Origin: JBQTII01 sp052387905
Lineage (GTDB): Bacteria > Actinomycetota > Actinomycetes > Sporichthyales > Sporichthyaceae
Assembly: GCA_052387905.1 (NCBI GenBank)
Contig: JBQTIR010000004.1
Location: 1 to 64,000 of the forward strand
Length of the DNA: 64,000 nt
Reading direction: 5' to 3'
Shown piece after piece: positions 26,011 through 34,312 of the stretch (position 1 is its first letter; each line of letters begins with the position of its first letter). Position numbers and translations under genes: made by a program. The notes under the pieces are model-generated. The model was not told the origin of the DNA, made no database searches, and saw only the letters and a list, made by a program, of their open reading frames with translations.

Positions 26011-26337
26011 TCACGACCTCGAGACGGCCCGCTCAAGCTGAGCTTTGTTCATCGTGGAGCGGCCCTTGATCCCTTTGTGCTTGGCCTCACTGTAGAGCTG
26101 GGCCTTGGTTCGCCCCTTTGCGCCGCTGTGCGAGCGCAAACCGCCGCGGCGCGCTGAGGAGATGTCCTCGGTGGAGGTGCGGCTCGACTCTTTCGCCTCG
26201 CCGGCCCGGGCGCGCTCCTTGTTGACCGTGCGCGCGGCGATCTCCTCGGCAACGTCCTCGCTCTTGCCCCGCTGCAGCAGACCGTCCTTGATGTGGTCGT
26301 ACTGGCGCTCGCGCTTGTCGCTCCATGCCCTGGGCAT
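26011..26337 (-). CDS. Small basic protein, 'plasmid stabilization'-annotated family
   Basis: A 108-residue, very polar protein with two parts: SDKRERQYDHIKDGLLQRGK and ARTVNKERARAGEAKESSRT at the N-terminus, and a C-terminal Rho-N/SAP-like helix pair (KGRTKAQLYSEAKHKGIKGR, STMNKAQLERAVSR). I recognise this as a common chromosomal actinobacterial family, often misnamed plasmid stabilization protein. The C-terminal motif suggests nucleic-acid binding. It lies downstream of the acidic lipoprotein on the same strand, 23 bases apart. Confidence 0.75.
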   Translation of the reverse strand: MPRAWSDKRERQYDHIKDGLLQRGKSEDVAEEIAARTVNKERARAGEAKESSRTSTEDISSARRGGLRSHSGAKGRTKAQLYSEAKHKGIKGRSTMNKAQLERAVSRS

Positions 26338-26360
26338 CAGCCACTCCTTGCGGGATTCGG

Positions 26361-26603
26361 TCAGTCCTCGTCGCTGTTCTGCACGCTGTCCTTGGCGTCG
26401 TCGGTGCCTTCCTCGACGGCGTCCCCGGTGTCCTCGGCGCCCTCTTCGATGGCGTCCCCGGTGTCCTCGGCGCCCTCTTCGATGTTGTTGGTGACCTCGG
26501 TCGGGCTGGACTCGTCGTCGTCACCGCACGCACTGAGCCCGAAGGTGGCAGTGAGGGCCAGCACGGACGCGATGACGAGGGTGCGGGGGGTCTGGCGGAG
26601 CAT
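26361..26603 (-). CDS. Small acidic repeat lipoprotein (80 aa)
   Basis: A lipoprotein signal (LRQTPRTLVIASVLALTAT) ends at lipobox LSAC, followed by GDDDES and a strongly acidic tail of repeats: EEGAEDTGDAI, EEGAEDTGDAV and EEGTDDAKDSV. The DNA repeats are 36 bp, nearly identical. The tail carries almost no positive charge and is likely disordered; it may bind cations. No known function. Confidence 0.7.
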   Translation of the reverse strand: MLRQTPRTLVIASVLALTATFGLSACGDDDESSPTEVTNNIEEGAEDTGDAIEEGAEDTGDAVEEGTDDAKDSVQNSDED

Positions 26604-26782
26604 CAGATGTCCTTCGATAAAGGGAGAGATAGGCCCAGCCAGTCTTCCCCGATTCCCGCCGCCGAAACTGTGGTGGGCGTGACGCCTGTCCCTGGGCTGT
26701 GAATGCGCGGGACCTGGAATGAGTGCGCGGTAGGCACCGTTATGTCCGCTACCACATCAACGCCCTACTCGAAGGACACACC

Positions 26783-27694
26783 GTGCCTCACACCACCGCA
26801 CACCGTCGTTCTCCTTCCGCCTCCCGGGTGACCCGCGGCCCGATCGCCGCGACGCTGGGCGCGGCCACCGCAGGCCTGCTCTCGCTCGCCGCATTCGCCC
26901 CGATGGCCTCGGCTGCGGCGCCGGAGACCCTGCTGGACTCGAGCCGCCAGTGGGGACCGGCCGCAACGTCGACCATCCACCCGGGCGTGGTCACCGTCAC
27001 CGAGGGCGCCGGGTCGTGCACAGGCAACTTCGTGTTCACCGATGCCAAGAAGAACGTCTACCTCGGTCAGGCCGCGCACTGTTCCGGCACCGGCGAGGCG
27101 ACCGAGACCAACGGTTGTGAGTCGGCGTCACTGCCGCTGGGCACCCCGGTCGCGCTCGGCGTCTCCGGAGTCACCGGCACCGTCGCCTACAGCTCCTGGC
27201 TCACCATGCAGGATCGCGGCGAGACCGACGTCGACGCGTGCACCCACAATGACTTCGCGCTGATCAAGATCCCAGCCGACGCCATCGCCAAGGTCAACCC
27301 GTCGATCCCGGTGTTCGGGGGTCCGATGGGGATCAACACCACCGGTACCCAGGTCGGCGACTCGGTGACCAGCTATGGCAACTCGCCGCTGCGCCAGGGC
27401 CTCGCAGCTTTCTCTCCGAAGCAGGGCACGAGCATCGGTGACGTCGGCAACGGCTGGGCTCACCAGGTCTACACCTTGACTCCCGGTATCCCCGGCGACT
27501 CGGGCTCGGCGTTCCTGGACTCCGAGGGCCGGGCCCTGGGCACCTTGTCCACGCTGGTCTTCGCGCCCCAGCCGCTGAGCAACCAGGTCAGCGACATCTC
27601 CCGTCAGCTCGCCTACGCGCGCGACCACGGCATCAAGGGCCTGCGTCTGGTCGAGGGCACCGAGCCCTTCGCCGCCTCCCCGCTCGGCCTGTAG
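26783..27694 (+). CDS. Secreted trypsin-like serine protease
   Basis: A 303-residue exported S1-fold protein. The signal peptide ends MASAAAPE. The triad is readable: His in GQAAHCSG, Asp in HNDFALIKI and Ser in PGIPGDSGSAFL. Three or four Cys in the first half could form disulfides. The start is GTG 26783 with GAAGGA upstream, in preference to an in-frame ATG 60 bases earlier that has no ribosome-binding site. A monocistronic unit with a strong terminator. Confidence 0.88.
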   Translation: MPHTTAHRRSPSASRVTRGPIAATLGAATAGLLSLAAFAPMASAAAPETLLDSSRQWGPAATSTIHPGVVTVTEGAGSCTGNFVFTDAKKNVYLGQAAHCSGTGEATETNGCESASLPLGTPVALGVSGVTGTVAYSSWLTMQDRGETDVDACTHNDFALIKIPADAIAKVNPSIPVFGGPMGINTTGTQVGDSVTSYGNSPLRQGLAAFSPKQGTSIGDVGNGWAHQVYTLTPGIPGDSGSAFLDSEGRALGTLSTLVFAPQPLSNQVSDISRQLAYARDHGIKGLRLVEGTEPFAASPLGL

Positions 27695-27734
27695 CCCAGG
27701 GGCGGGACACCCCCCCGGTCCCGACCCCTTCACA

Positions 27735-27768
27735 CACTGTGCCGGACCCCTCGTGGTCCGGCACAGTG
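27735..27768 (+). terminator. Terminator after the protease gene
   Basis: A perfect 14-bp stem (CACTGTGCCGGACC / GGTCCGGCACAGTG) with a 6-base loop, 40 bases after the stop. Confidence 0.8.
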
Positions 27769-27846
27769 CTGTCAGCAGGGGGATCGATGGCGCGCAATGG
27801 GGTAGGCGCAGTGGGTCCGAGTTCCCGACTCACCCCAGGAGGACAC

Positions 27847-28044
27847 ATGCTCAAGAAGGCCATGGTGATCGGACTCGCCGCCTTCGCCGCCAAGCGACTG
27901 CGGGGCCGCGGACGTGCTGCGGCGCTGGACCAGCCGGCACAACCCGACGTGAGCCCGGAGCCGGGGCCGTTGGAGTCCTGGGCCGATGAGGGCGGCGCGC
28001 TCATTAACGGTTCACCCGCGCAGGAGCGTGCCCCGTCCCCCTAA
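27847..28044 (+). CDS. Small hypothetical protein (65 aa)
   Basis: ATG 27847 follows AGGAGG at ideal spacing. The N-terminus MLKKAMVIGLAAFAAKRLRG could be a short membrane-associating helix with basic flanks; the rest is Pro/Ala/Glu-rich. No family recognised. It is probably its own unit, between the protease terminator and the acyl-CoA ligase gene. Confidence 0.6.
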   Translation: MLKKAMVIGLAAFAAKRLRGRGRAAALDQPAQPDVSPEPGPLESWADEGGALINGSPAQERAPSP

Positions 28045-28230
28045 CGATCGGCCACGAACCGCCGAACCCACCCCGGTGCCCCGGCCGGGCACCGTCATGT
28101 CTAGGGGGCACTGGGCCGCGGCCCTGGTGCAACCGGTGCTGACCTGCTGAGATGGCCGCCCAAGGTCCGCCCCACCCCGACGGATAACCCGCTGGTCGGT
28201 CGGGTTGGAGCCGTTCCCCGAGGAGCCCCC

Positions 28231-29730
28231 ATGAACCTCGCCCAGAACCTCGTCGACACCGCGAGCACGGGCGGTGAGCGGGTCGCACTGCGCTTCGGTG
28301 ACGACACGCTGACCTACGCGCAGCTGCTGGAGCGGGCCAAGGCGTGCGCGGGCATGATCCGCGGGCTCGGGATCGCCCCGGGCGAGCGGATCGGCTTGAT
28401 TGCTCCGAATGTGCCCGCGTTCCCGATCGTCTACTACGGGGCGCTGCTGGCCGGCTGCGGTGTCGTGCCCATGAACCCGTTGCTCACCGAGCGCGAGGTC
28501 ACTTATTACCTGCGTGACTCCGGTGCGGCCGCGGTGATCGCTGTCGACTCGGTGGTCACGGCCGCCACCCCCGCGGCCGCCGGAGTGGGGATCCCACTCG
28601 TGGTCGTGGCCGGGACGGGACCGAGCCCCGAGCAGGCTCCGGCCAACGGGGCTCTGGAGTCCGCCGAGCCGCGATCCGGCAGCGACCTCGCGGTGATCCT
28701 GTACACCTCGGGGACCACCGGCCAGCCCAAGGGCGCGGTGCTCACCCATCACAACCTCGACTCCAACGCCCGCACCACCCGGGACACCCTGCTCGCCTCG
28801 GAGTCCGAGGACGTCGTCATGGGGTGCCTGCCCCTGTTCCACGTGTTCGGTCTGACGTGCGGGATGAACGCCGCCGTGATCGCCGGGTCCTCGCTCGTGC
28901 TGATCCCGCGTTTCGATCCCGAGGCCGTGCTGGCACTGATCGCGGAGCACCAGGTCACGATCTTCGAGGGCGTGCCGACGATGTACGCCGCGATGCTGGG
29001 GGTCCCTACCGAGTACGACACGTCCAGTCTGCGGACCTGCGTGTCCGGCGGGGCGGCGATCCCCGTGGAGGTCATGAAGAGCTTCGAGGCCCGTTACGGC
29101 TGCCAGATCCTGGAGGGCTACGGGCTCTCGGAGACCTCACCGGTGGCGTGTTTCAACCCCCGGGTCGGCCAGCGCAAGCCCGGCTCGATCGGAGTGGCCG
29201 TGCGCGGCATGGAACTGCGCCTGGTCGACAACGACGGCAACGACACCCCGGTCGGTGAGATCGGTGAGATCGCGATCCGCGGCGAAGGCGTGATGGCCGG
29301 TTACCACAACCGTCCGGAGGCGACCGCGGAGGCAATTCCCGACGGCTGGTTCCGCAGCGGGGACCTCGCCAAACAGGACGACGACGGCTACTTCTACATC
29401 GTCGACCGCAAGAAGCAGCTGATCATCCGCGGCGGTTACAACGTTTACCCGCGCGAGGTCGAAGAGGTCCTCTACGCCTTCCCCGGCATCGCCGAGGCAG
29501 CCGTGATCGGGCTCAAGCACACGATGCTCGGCGAGGAGGTCGGCGCCGCCGTGGTCATGAAGGCAGGGGAGAGCTTCGATCCCGCCGCCATCAAGGCGTT
29601 CTGCAAGGAGGGCCTCGCGGCCTACAAGTACCCGCGCCACATCTGGGCGGTCGACGTGTTGCCCAAGGGCCCGACCGGCAAGATCCTGCACCGTGAGGTT
29701 GTCGCCCCGGCGGAGGTGGTCGTCGAATGA
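28231..29730 (+). CDS. Long-chain acyl-CoA ligase (AMP-forming)
   Basis: A 499-residue ANL-superfamily enzyme that activates a carboxylic acid to its CoA ester through an acyl-adenylate. Motifs: P-loop YTSGTTGQPKGAVLTH, GYGLSETSPV, and the hinge region WFRSGDLAKQDDDGYFYIVD with DRKKQLIIRGGYNVYPREVE, and the C-terminal catalytic Lys in PKGPTGKILHREV. The fit to the FadD/medium-to-long chain branch is good; the exact acid is unknown. It overlaps the PhaC gene by 4 bases (ATGA), so it may supply CoA substrates to the polymerase. Confidence 0.9.
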   Translation: MNLAQNLVDTASTGGERVALRFGDDTLTYAQLLERAKACAGMIRGLGIAPGERIGLIAPNVPAFPIVYYGALLAGCGVVPMNPLLTEREVTYYLRDSGAAAVIAVDSVVTAATPAAAGVGIPLVVVAGTGPSPEQAPANGALESAEPRSGSDLAVILYTSGTTGQPKGAVLTHHNLDSNARTTRDTLLASESEDVVMGCLPLFHVFGLTCGMNAAVIAGSSLVLIPRFDPEAVLALIAEHQVTIFEGVPTMYAAMLGVPTEYDTSSLRTCVSGGAAIPVEVMKSFEARYGCQILEGYGLSETSPVACFNPRVGQRKPGSIGVAVRGMELRLVDNDGNDTPVGEIGEIAIRGEGVMAGYHNRPEATAEAIPDGWFRSGDLAKQDDDGYFYIVDRKKQLIIRGGYNVYPREVEEVLYAFPGIAEAAVIGLKHTMLGEEVGAAVVMKAGESFDPAAIKAFCKEGLAAYKYPRHIWAVDVLPKGPTGKILHREVVAPAEVVVE

Positions 29731-31385
29731 CGGCACTACGCGAGGAAGCGGTCGTCGACGCCGCCGTGGGCGGCGAGGACGCCGGCTCGGTCGACATCCG
29801 TTCGATGCTGGCCGCGCTGGGGAAGGTGGCGGTGCATTCGGGCGCGTTGGTCGCCACCACCCGCGAGCTGGGTGTCGAACTGCTGAAGGTGGCCGCGGGA
29901 CGCTCCGACGTCGAGCCGGCCCGCGGGGATTCCCGCTTCGCCGATCCGACCTGGAGCGAGCACCCGGGCTATCGGCGGCTCAAGCAGGGATACCTGGCGT
30001 GTTCACGGGCCGTCGACGGCCTGGTCGATGAGGCCGACGTCGAGTGGCGGACCAAGGAACGGGCCCGTTTCGCCGCCGGCATTCTTACCTCGGCGGTAGC
30101 GCCGACCAACACCCTGGTCGGTAATCCGGCGGCCCTGAAGCGGGTCCTGGAGACCGGGGGCGGTTCGCTGGTTGCCGGCGCCCGCGCCTACGTGGACGAC
30201 CTGCTGCACAACGGTGCGATGCCCCGTCAGGTCGATGCGTCCAGCTTCATCGTCGGCGAGAACGTGGCGGTCACCCCCGGCGCCGTGGTGCACCGCAGCG
30301 AGGTCATGGAGATCCTGCAGTACACGCCCGCGACCGTGACGGTGCGCACCAGGCCGCTGGTGATCATCCCGCCGCAGATCAACAAGTACTACTTCCTCGA
30401 CCTGGCGCCCGGTCGCAGCCTGGTCGAGTACGCGGTGGCTCAAGGCCTGCAGGTATTCATGATCTCCTGGCGGAACCCGTCCAAGGAGCATGCGGACTGG
30501 GATCTCGACACGTACTGTGCCGCCGTCCTGGAGGCGATCGACGTCGCCTGTGAGGTCAGCGGCAGCGAGGATGTGCTCACCCTGGGGCTGTGTGCCGGTG
30601 GCATTACCACCGCGACGGCCCTGTCCTACCTCGCGTCGGTGGGACAGGAGAAGGTGGCCGCCGCTTCGTTCGGGGTGACCCTCATCGACTGGGGCGTCCC
30701 CGCGCCTATTGGTGCTTTCCAGTCCGGGGGGCTGCTCAAGGTCGCGCGCGGAAAGTCCAAGCGGGCCGGCGTGCTCGATGCCCGGTCGCTGGGCGCCGTC
30801 TTCACCTGGATGCGGCCCAACGACCTGGTGTGGAACTACTGGGTGAACAACTATCTGATGGGCCGTAAGCCACCGGTGTTCGACATCTTGGCCTGGAATG
30901 ACGACAAGACCAACCTGCCCAGCGGATTGCACACCACGTTCCTCGACATATTCCAGGAGAACCTACTGGTGCGACCGGGTGCGCTGCGTGTCCTCGACAC
31001 CCCGGTCGATCTGTCGGGGATCAAGATCGACACCTATGTGACCGGTGGTCTCTCCGACCACCTGACGCCCTGGCAGGGCTGCTACCAGGCCACCCAGCTC
31101 TTCGGGGGAGAGTCCACTTTCGTGCTCTCGCCCACGGGTCACATCCAGACCCCGGTGTCACCGCCGTCGCCGAAGGCCTATCACTTCACCGGTCCGAGGC
31201 CGGGTCCCGATCCGGAGGTGTGGCGCGCGCAGGCGGTGCGCCAGGAGGGCACCTGGTGGGCGCATTGGACGGCGTGGATGCTCGAGCGGGCGGGCGAGGA
31301 ACGGCCAGCACCGGCCGTTGCCGGTAGTGATCTGCATCCCACCTTGGGCCCCGCACCCGGCGTTTATGTGTTCCAGCGACCGTGA
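29727..31385 (+). CDS. phaC: Polyhydroxyalkanoate synthase (PhaC-like)
   Basis: Polymerises hydroxyacyl-CoA to storage polyester. The 552-residue alpha/beta-hydrolase-fold protein has the PhaC box LTLGLCAGGITT with the nucleophile Cys289, PPQINKYYFLDL and FMISWRNP upstream, and late Asp (GGLSDHLTPW) and His (SPTGHIQ) residues. The size suits a class I-like enzyme with a diverged N-terminus of about 90 residues. It sits between an acyl-CoA ligase and a depolymerase-like hydrolase. Confidence 0.85.
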   Translation: MTALREEAVVDAAVGGEDAGSVDIRSMLAALGKVAVHSGALVATTRELGVELLKVAAGRSDVEPARGDSRFADPTWSEHPGYRRLKQGYLACSRAVDGLVDEADVEWRTKERARFAAGILTSAVAPTNTLVGNPAALKRVLETGGGSLVAGARAYVDDLLHNGAMPRQVDASSFIVGENVAVTPGAVVHRSEVMEILQYTPATVTVRTRPLVIIPPQINKYYFLDLAPGRSLVEYAVAQGLQVFMISWRNPSKEHADWDLDTYCAAVLEAIDVACEVSGSEDVLTLGLCAGGITTATALSYLASVGQEKVAAASFGVTLIDWGVPAPIGAFQSGGLLKVARGKSKRAGVLDARSLGAVFTWMRPNDLVWNYWVNNYLMGRKPPVFDILAWNDDKTNLPSGLHTTFLDIFQENLLVRPGALRVLDTPVDLSGIKIDTYVTGGLSDHLTPWQGCYQATQLFGGESTFVLSPTGHIQTPVSPPSPKAYHFTGPRPGPDPEVWRAQAVRQEGTWWAHWTAWMLERAGEERPAPAVAGSDLHPTLGPAPGVYVFQRP

Positions 31386-31389
31386 CCGC

Positions 31390-31418
31390 TCTCACCGGGC
31401 GATAATCACCCGGTGAGA
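31390..31418 (+). promoter_or_regulatory. Hairpin overlapping the PhaZ-like start codon
   Basis: TCTCACCGGG (31390-31399) pairs perfectly with CCCGGTGAGA (31409-31418), which includes the GTG start at 31413. It could end the phaC message or block initiation of the downstream gene. Confidence 0.45.
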
Positions 31419-32216
31419 ACCCCCGAAACCCGTGTGGTCGACGTCGGCCGCGCTCTGCAGGTCAGTCACTGGCCCGGTGCCCCCGGACAGGTGCCGTTGC
31501 TGCTGTGCAGCGGGATCGGCGCCTCGTCCGCCCTCTTCAACCCGCTGGTGGCGGCGCTGGATCCGCGGCGCCCGCTGATCACGTTCAACCCGCCCGGGTT
31601 GGGGGCCTCGCCCGAGGCACGCGCGCCGTACTCGATGGCCACACTGGCACGCTCGGTGCGCCGGGCGGTCGTACACCTGGGGTATGAGCAGGCCGACGTC
31701 CTGGGGATCTCCTGGGGTGGAGTCCTCGCCCAGCAGTACGCGTTCCAGAACCCGCGGCGCTGCCGACGCGTGGTGCTGGTCGCCACCCACACCGGCTGGC
31801 TCTGCGTCCCCCCGTCGATGCGCACGATCGGCCGGATGATGACCCCGGCGCGACACCGCGACAAGGCCTACGCCCGCTCGATCGCAGGAGACCTCTACGG
31901 GGGCAGCGCCCGGTTCGACCCGGTCTCCGCGGTGTCGACCTTGCACGATGAGCGGGACGTACCGACCACCCGCAGCTACCTCTACCAGCTCGGGGCGATC
32001 TCGGGCTGGACCTCGCTGCACGCCCTGCCGTTGATCCGCCAGCCTGCCCTGGTGCTGGCGGGGGACGACGACCCGATCATCCGCGCGTCGAACCCCCGGA
32101 TGATGGCGTCCCTGCTGCCGAACGGCCGCCTGCATCTCTACGACGGTGGGCACCTCGAGTTGCTCTCCCGCGCACCCGAGTTCGCCCCCGTCATCGACGC
32201 GTTCCTGGACGAGTAG
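31413..32216 (+). CDS. Alpha/beta hydrolase, PHA-depolymerase-like
   Basis: A 267-residue cytoplasmic hydrolase. The nucleophile elbow GISWGGVLAQQYA matches the GVSWGG-type elbow of intracellular medium-chain PHA depolymerases (PhaZ). The triad is completed by Asp in VLAGDDDPIIRASN and His in LYDGGHLEL. The oxyanion region LLCSGIGASSALFNPL is typical. Located directly after phaC, it likely mobilises the stored polymer. The start GTG lies in a hairpin. Confidence 0.78.
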   Translation: MRTPETRVVDVGRALQVSHWPGAPGQVPLLLCSGIGASSALFNPLVAALDPRRPLITFNPPGLGASPEARAPYSMATLARSVRRAVVHLGYEQADVLGISWGGVLAQQYAFQNPRRCRRVVLVATHTGWLCVPPSMRTIGRMMTPARHRDKAYARSIAGDLYGGSARFDPVSAVSTLHDERDVPTTRSYLYQLGAISGWTSLHALPLIRQPALVLAGDDDPIIRASNPRMMASLLPNGRLHLYDGGHLELLSRAPEFAPVIDAFLDE

Positions 32217-32379
32217 CCCATTCGCAGGGCGAGTTCGGACTCGGTGCGCGGGTCTTTGACGCGAGGCTGTCCGGCAACGGCCGCCGCCTCGCGTTCATCA
32301 CTCCGAGAACCAGCCCGAAGTCGGTGACACCGACGGTGCGCCAGACCTCTACGTAGCCAGCGCATTGCCTGACGCTGAG

Positions 32380-32784
32380 TCAGCCACCGGCCTCGTCCAA
32401 GGCGATCCCGACCACCTCGGCGACCCGGTGCAGGTCGAAGTCCTGGGCGAGCAAACTGGCGCCGTGGCGCAGAGCTACTGCCGCGATCATGCAGTCGATC
32501 AGCCCGCGGGGGGTGACGCCGACGACGCGGCAGCGTCGGCAGATGCGGGTTGCGCCGTCGAAGTCGATGCCGGCGTCAAAGGGCAACAGCGTGAATCGTG
32601 CGAGCAGTCGCCGGAGGTCGTCCTCTCGGCCTTGCGTGCGTGCGCCGGAGGTGACCTCCATGATCACGGGTTGGGTCACTGCGAGATCGGCGCCGGTGGC
32701 CACCAGATCGGCCAGCCGCCGATCGACGGCGCTTCCGGTGGCTCGGTCGTACTCGACCCACGCCGAGGTGTCGGCGAGGATCAC
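32380..32784 (-). CDS. vapC: VapC-type PIN-domain toxin
   Basis: A 134-residue PIN ribonuclease. Acidic active-site residues are visible in ILADTSAWVEYD (N-terminal Asp), VIMEVTSGAR (Glu), LIDCMIAAVAL (Asp) and LAQDFDLHRVAE (Asp). The start is GTG 32784, overlapping the antitoxin stop by 4 bases (GTGA), as in coupled VapBC modules. A target RNA cannot be inferred. Confidence 0.88.
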   Translation of the reverse strand: MILADTSAWVEYDRATGSAVDRRLADLVATGADLAVTQPVIMEVTSGARTQGREDDLRRLLARFTLLPFDAGIDFDGATRICRRCRVVGVTPRGLIDCMIAAVALRHGASLLAQDFDLHRVAEVVGIALDEAGG

Positions 32785-32993
32785 TCCGCGCAGCCGGGCG
32801 GGGTGTCCTCCGGGATCTCCCCGATGGCGTGGGCGCCGTGCATCGCCAGGGCCTCGTCGTGCGTCATCGGTTGGCCCGCCACGTGCCGCAGGGCGAGGTC
32901 GACCGCCTCGGTCTTCGTTCGCAGCTGGTATCGCGTCATGATCGCGTCGACGTAGTCGTTCTCGATCTCGATGTTGGTCCTGGTCTTCGCCAT
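32781..32993 (-). CDS. vapB: VapB-type antitoxin
   Basis: A 70-residue ribbon-helix-helix antitoxin: MAKTRTNIEIENDYVDAIMT forms the DNA-binding strand and helix, followed by TKTEAVDLALRHVAG. The C-terminal tail would wrap the toxin. ATG 32993 fits the family start; an in-frame ATG 21 bases earlier is possible. It precedes and overlaps vapC. Confidence 0.82.
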   Translation of the reverse strand: MAKTRTNIEIENDYVDAIMTRYQLRTKTEAVDLALRHVAGQPMTHDEALAMHGAHAIGEIPEDTPPGCAE

Positions 32994-33044
32994 ACACCAA
33001 TCGTACACGTCCATCAGGGGTGGCCGCGGACGGTGGTGCCTTAA

Positions 33045-33086
33045 CGTCAGTGGGAGCGGGCGCTATAGCGACCGCTCCCACTGACG
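33045..33086. repeat. 42-bp palindromic element, copy D
   Basis: A perfect 15-bp stem reads CGTCAGTGGGAGCGG (plus strand 33045-33059, counted with one bulged G) and CCGCTCCCACTGACG (33072-33086), around GCGCTATAGCGA. It lies 10 bases after the stop of the leftward acyl-CoA dehydrogenase gene and can act as its terminator. It shares its length, end bases and GCTATAGCGACC core with the copies at 47216, 47300 and 53521, but the stem differs with compensating changes. Confidence 0.75.
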
Positions 33087-33096
33087 CAACGGTGAA

Positions 33097-34269
33097 TTAC
33101 TTGAGCAGGGAGCGCGCGATGACGATGCGCTGGACCTGGTTGGTGCCTTCGTAGATCTGGGTGATCTTGGCGTCGCGCATCATGCGCTCGACCGGGTAGT
33201 CCTTGACGTAGCCGTAGCCGCCGAGCAGCTGGACGGCGTCGGTGGTGACCTTCATGGCGACATCGGAGGCGTAGGCCTTGGCAGCGGCGCCGAAGTAGGT
33301 CAGGTCGGGGTCCTCACGCTCGGACTTCGCGGCAGCGGCGTAGACGAGCTGACGGGCTGCCTCGAGCTGCATCGCCATGTCGGCGACCATGAACTGCAGG
33401 CCCTGGAACTCCGCGATCGCCTTGCCGAACTGGCGCCGCTCCTTCATGTACCCGCACGCGAAGTCCAGCGCGCCCTGGGCGACGCCGATGGCCTGCGCGC
33501 CGATCGTGACGCGGGTGTGGTCCAGGGTGCGCATCGCGGTGGTGAAGCCGGTGCCGACCTCGCCGATCATCCGGTCCTCACCGAGGCGCACATCGTCGAA
33601 GTTCACGTTGCGCGTGGGGGAGCCCTTGATGCCGAGCTTGCGTTCGGGTGCGCCGAAGGAGACACCGGTGTCGTTCTTCTCCACGACGAACGCGCTGATA
33701 CCGCCGCGGGCGCCCTTGACCGGGTCGGTGACTGCGAAGACCGTGTACCACTCGGACTCGCCCGCGTTCGTGATCCAGCACTTCGAGCCGTTGAGGATCC
33801 AGGAGTCGCCGTCGCGCACGGCCTTGGTCTTCATGCCGCCGGCATCTGAGCCGGCCTCAGGCTCGGACAGGCAGTAGGAGAACATGCCCTCACTGGCCGC
33901 GAGCTTGGTCAGGTACTTGGTCTTGAGTTCTTCGGAACCGGAGAGCATCAACGGCAGCGAGCCGAGCTTGTTGACGCCGGGGATCAGCGATGACGACATG
34001 CAGACCCGGGCGACCTCCTCGACGATGATCACCGTGGCGAGGGCGTCGGCGCCCTCACCGCCGTACTCCTCGGGAACGTGCGGGGCGGCGAAGCCCGCGC
34101 CACACAAGGCGTCCAGGGCCTCCTTGGGGAAGCGCGCCTGATCGTCGACGTCGTGCGCGTGGGGAGCGATCTGCTCCTCGGCCAGCGCGCGCACGGAGTG
34201 CCGAAGGTCCTGGTAGTCCTTCGGTAGTGAACAGGCGTCGAAGTCTTTGTTGCCCTGGTACCCGGCCAT
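33097..34269 (-). CDS. Acyl-CoA dehydrogenase
   Basis: A 390-residue FAD enzyme forming trans-2-enoyl-CoA from acyl-CoA. Signature stretches: CLSEPEAGSDAGGMKTKA, KCWITNAGE, RRQFGKAIAEFQGLQFMVAD, QLLGGYGYVKDYPVER and DAKITQIYEGTNQVQR, in which the Glu of YEGT is the catalytic base. It resembles short/branched-chain members. GAAGG precedes ATG 34269; a 102-base longer frame is rejected. It is last in the icmF-hbd-acad unit, 43 bases after the dehydrogenase gene. Confidence 0.93.
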   Translation of the reverse strand: MAGYQGNKDFDACSLPKDYQDLRHSVRALAEEQIAPHAHDVDDQARFPKEALDALCGAGFAAPHVPEEYGGEGADALATVIIVEEVARVCMSSSLIPGVNKLGSLPLMLSGSEELKTKYLTKLAASEGMFSYCLSEPEAGSDAGGMKTKAVRDGDSWILNGSKCWITNAGESEWYTVFAVTDPVKGARGGISAFVVEKNDTGVSFGAPERKLGIKGSPTRNVNFDDVRLGEDRMIGEVGTGFTTAMRTLDHTRVTIGAQAIGVAQGALDFACGYMKERRQFGKAIAEFQGLQFMVADMAMQLEAARQLVYAAAAKSEREDPDLTYFGAAAKAYASDVAMKVTTDAVQLLGGYGYVKDYPVERMMRDAKITQIYEGTNQVQRIVIARSLLK

Positions 34270-34312
34270 GTCGGTGCCCTTCGCGGTGGGAGGCCCTGCG
34301 CGGGCCGGTTGG

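Noticed and set aside
32380..32993. VapBC and the later Phd/PIN pair considered as marks of a mobile island
   Set aside because: No integrase, transposase, tRNA end or att-like direct repeat flanks either module; such pairs are common in actinobacterial chromosomes.
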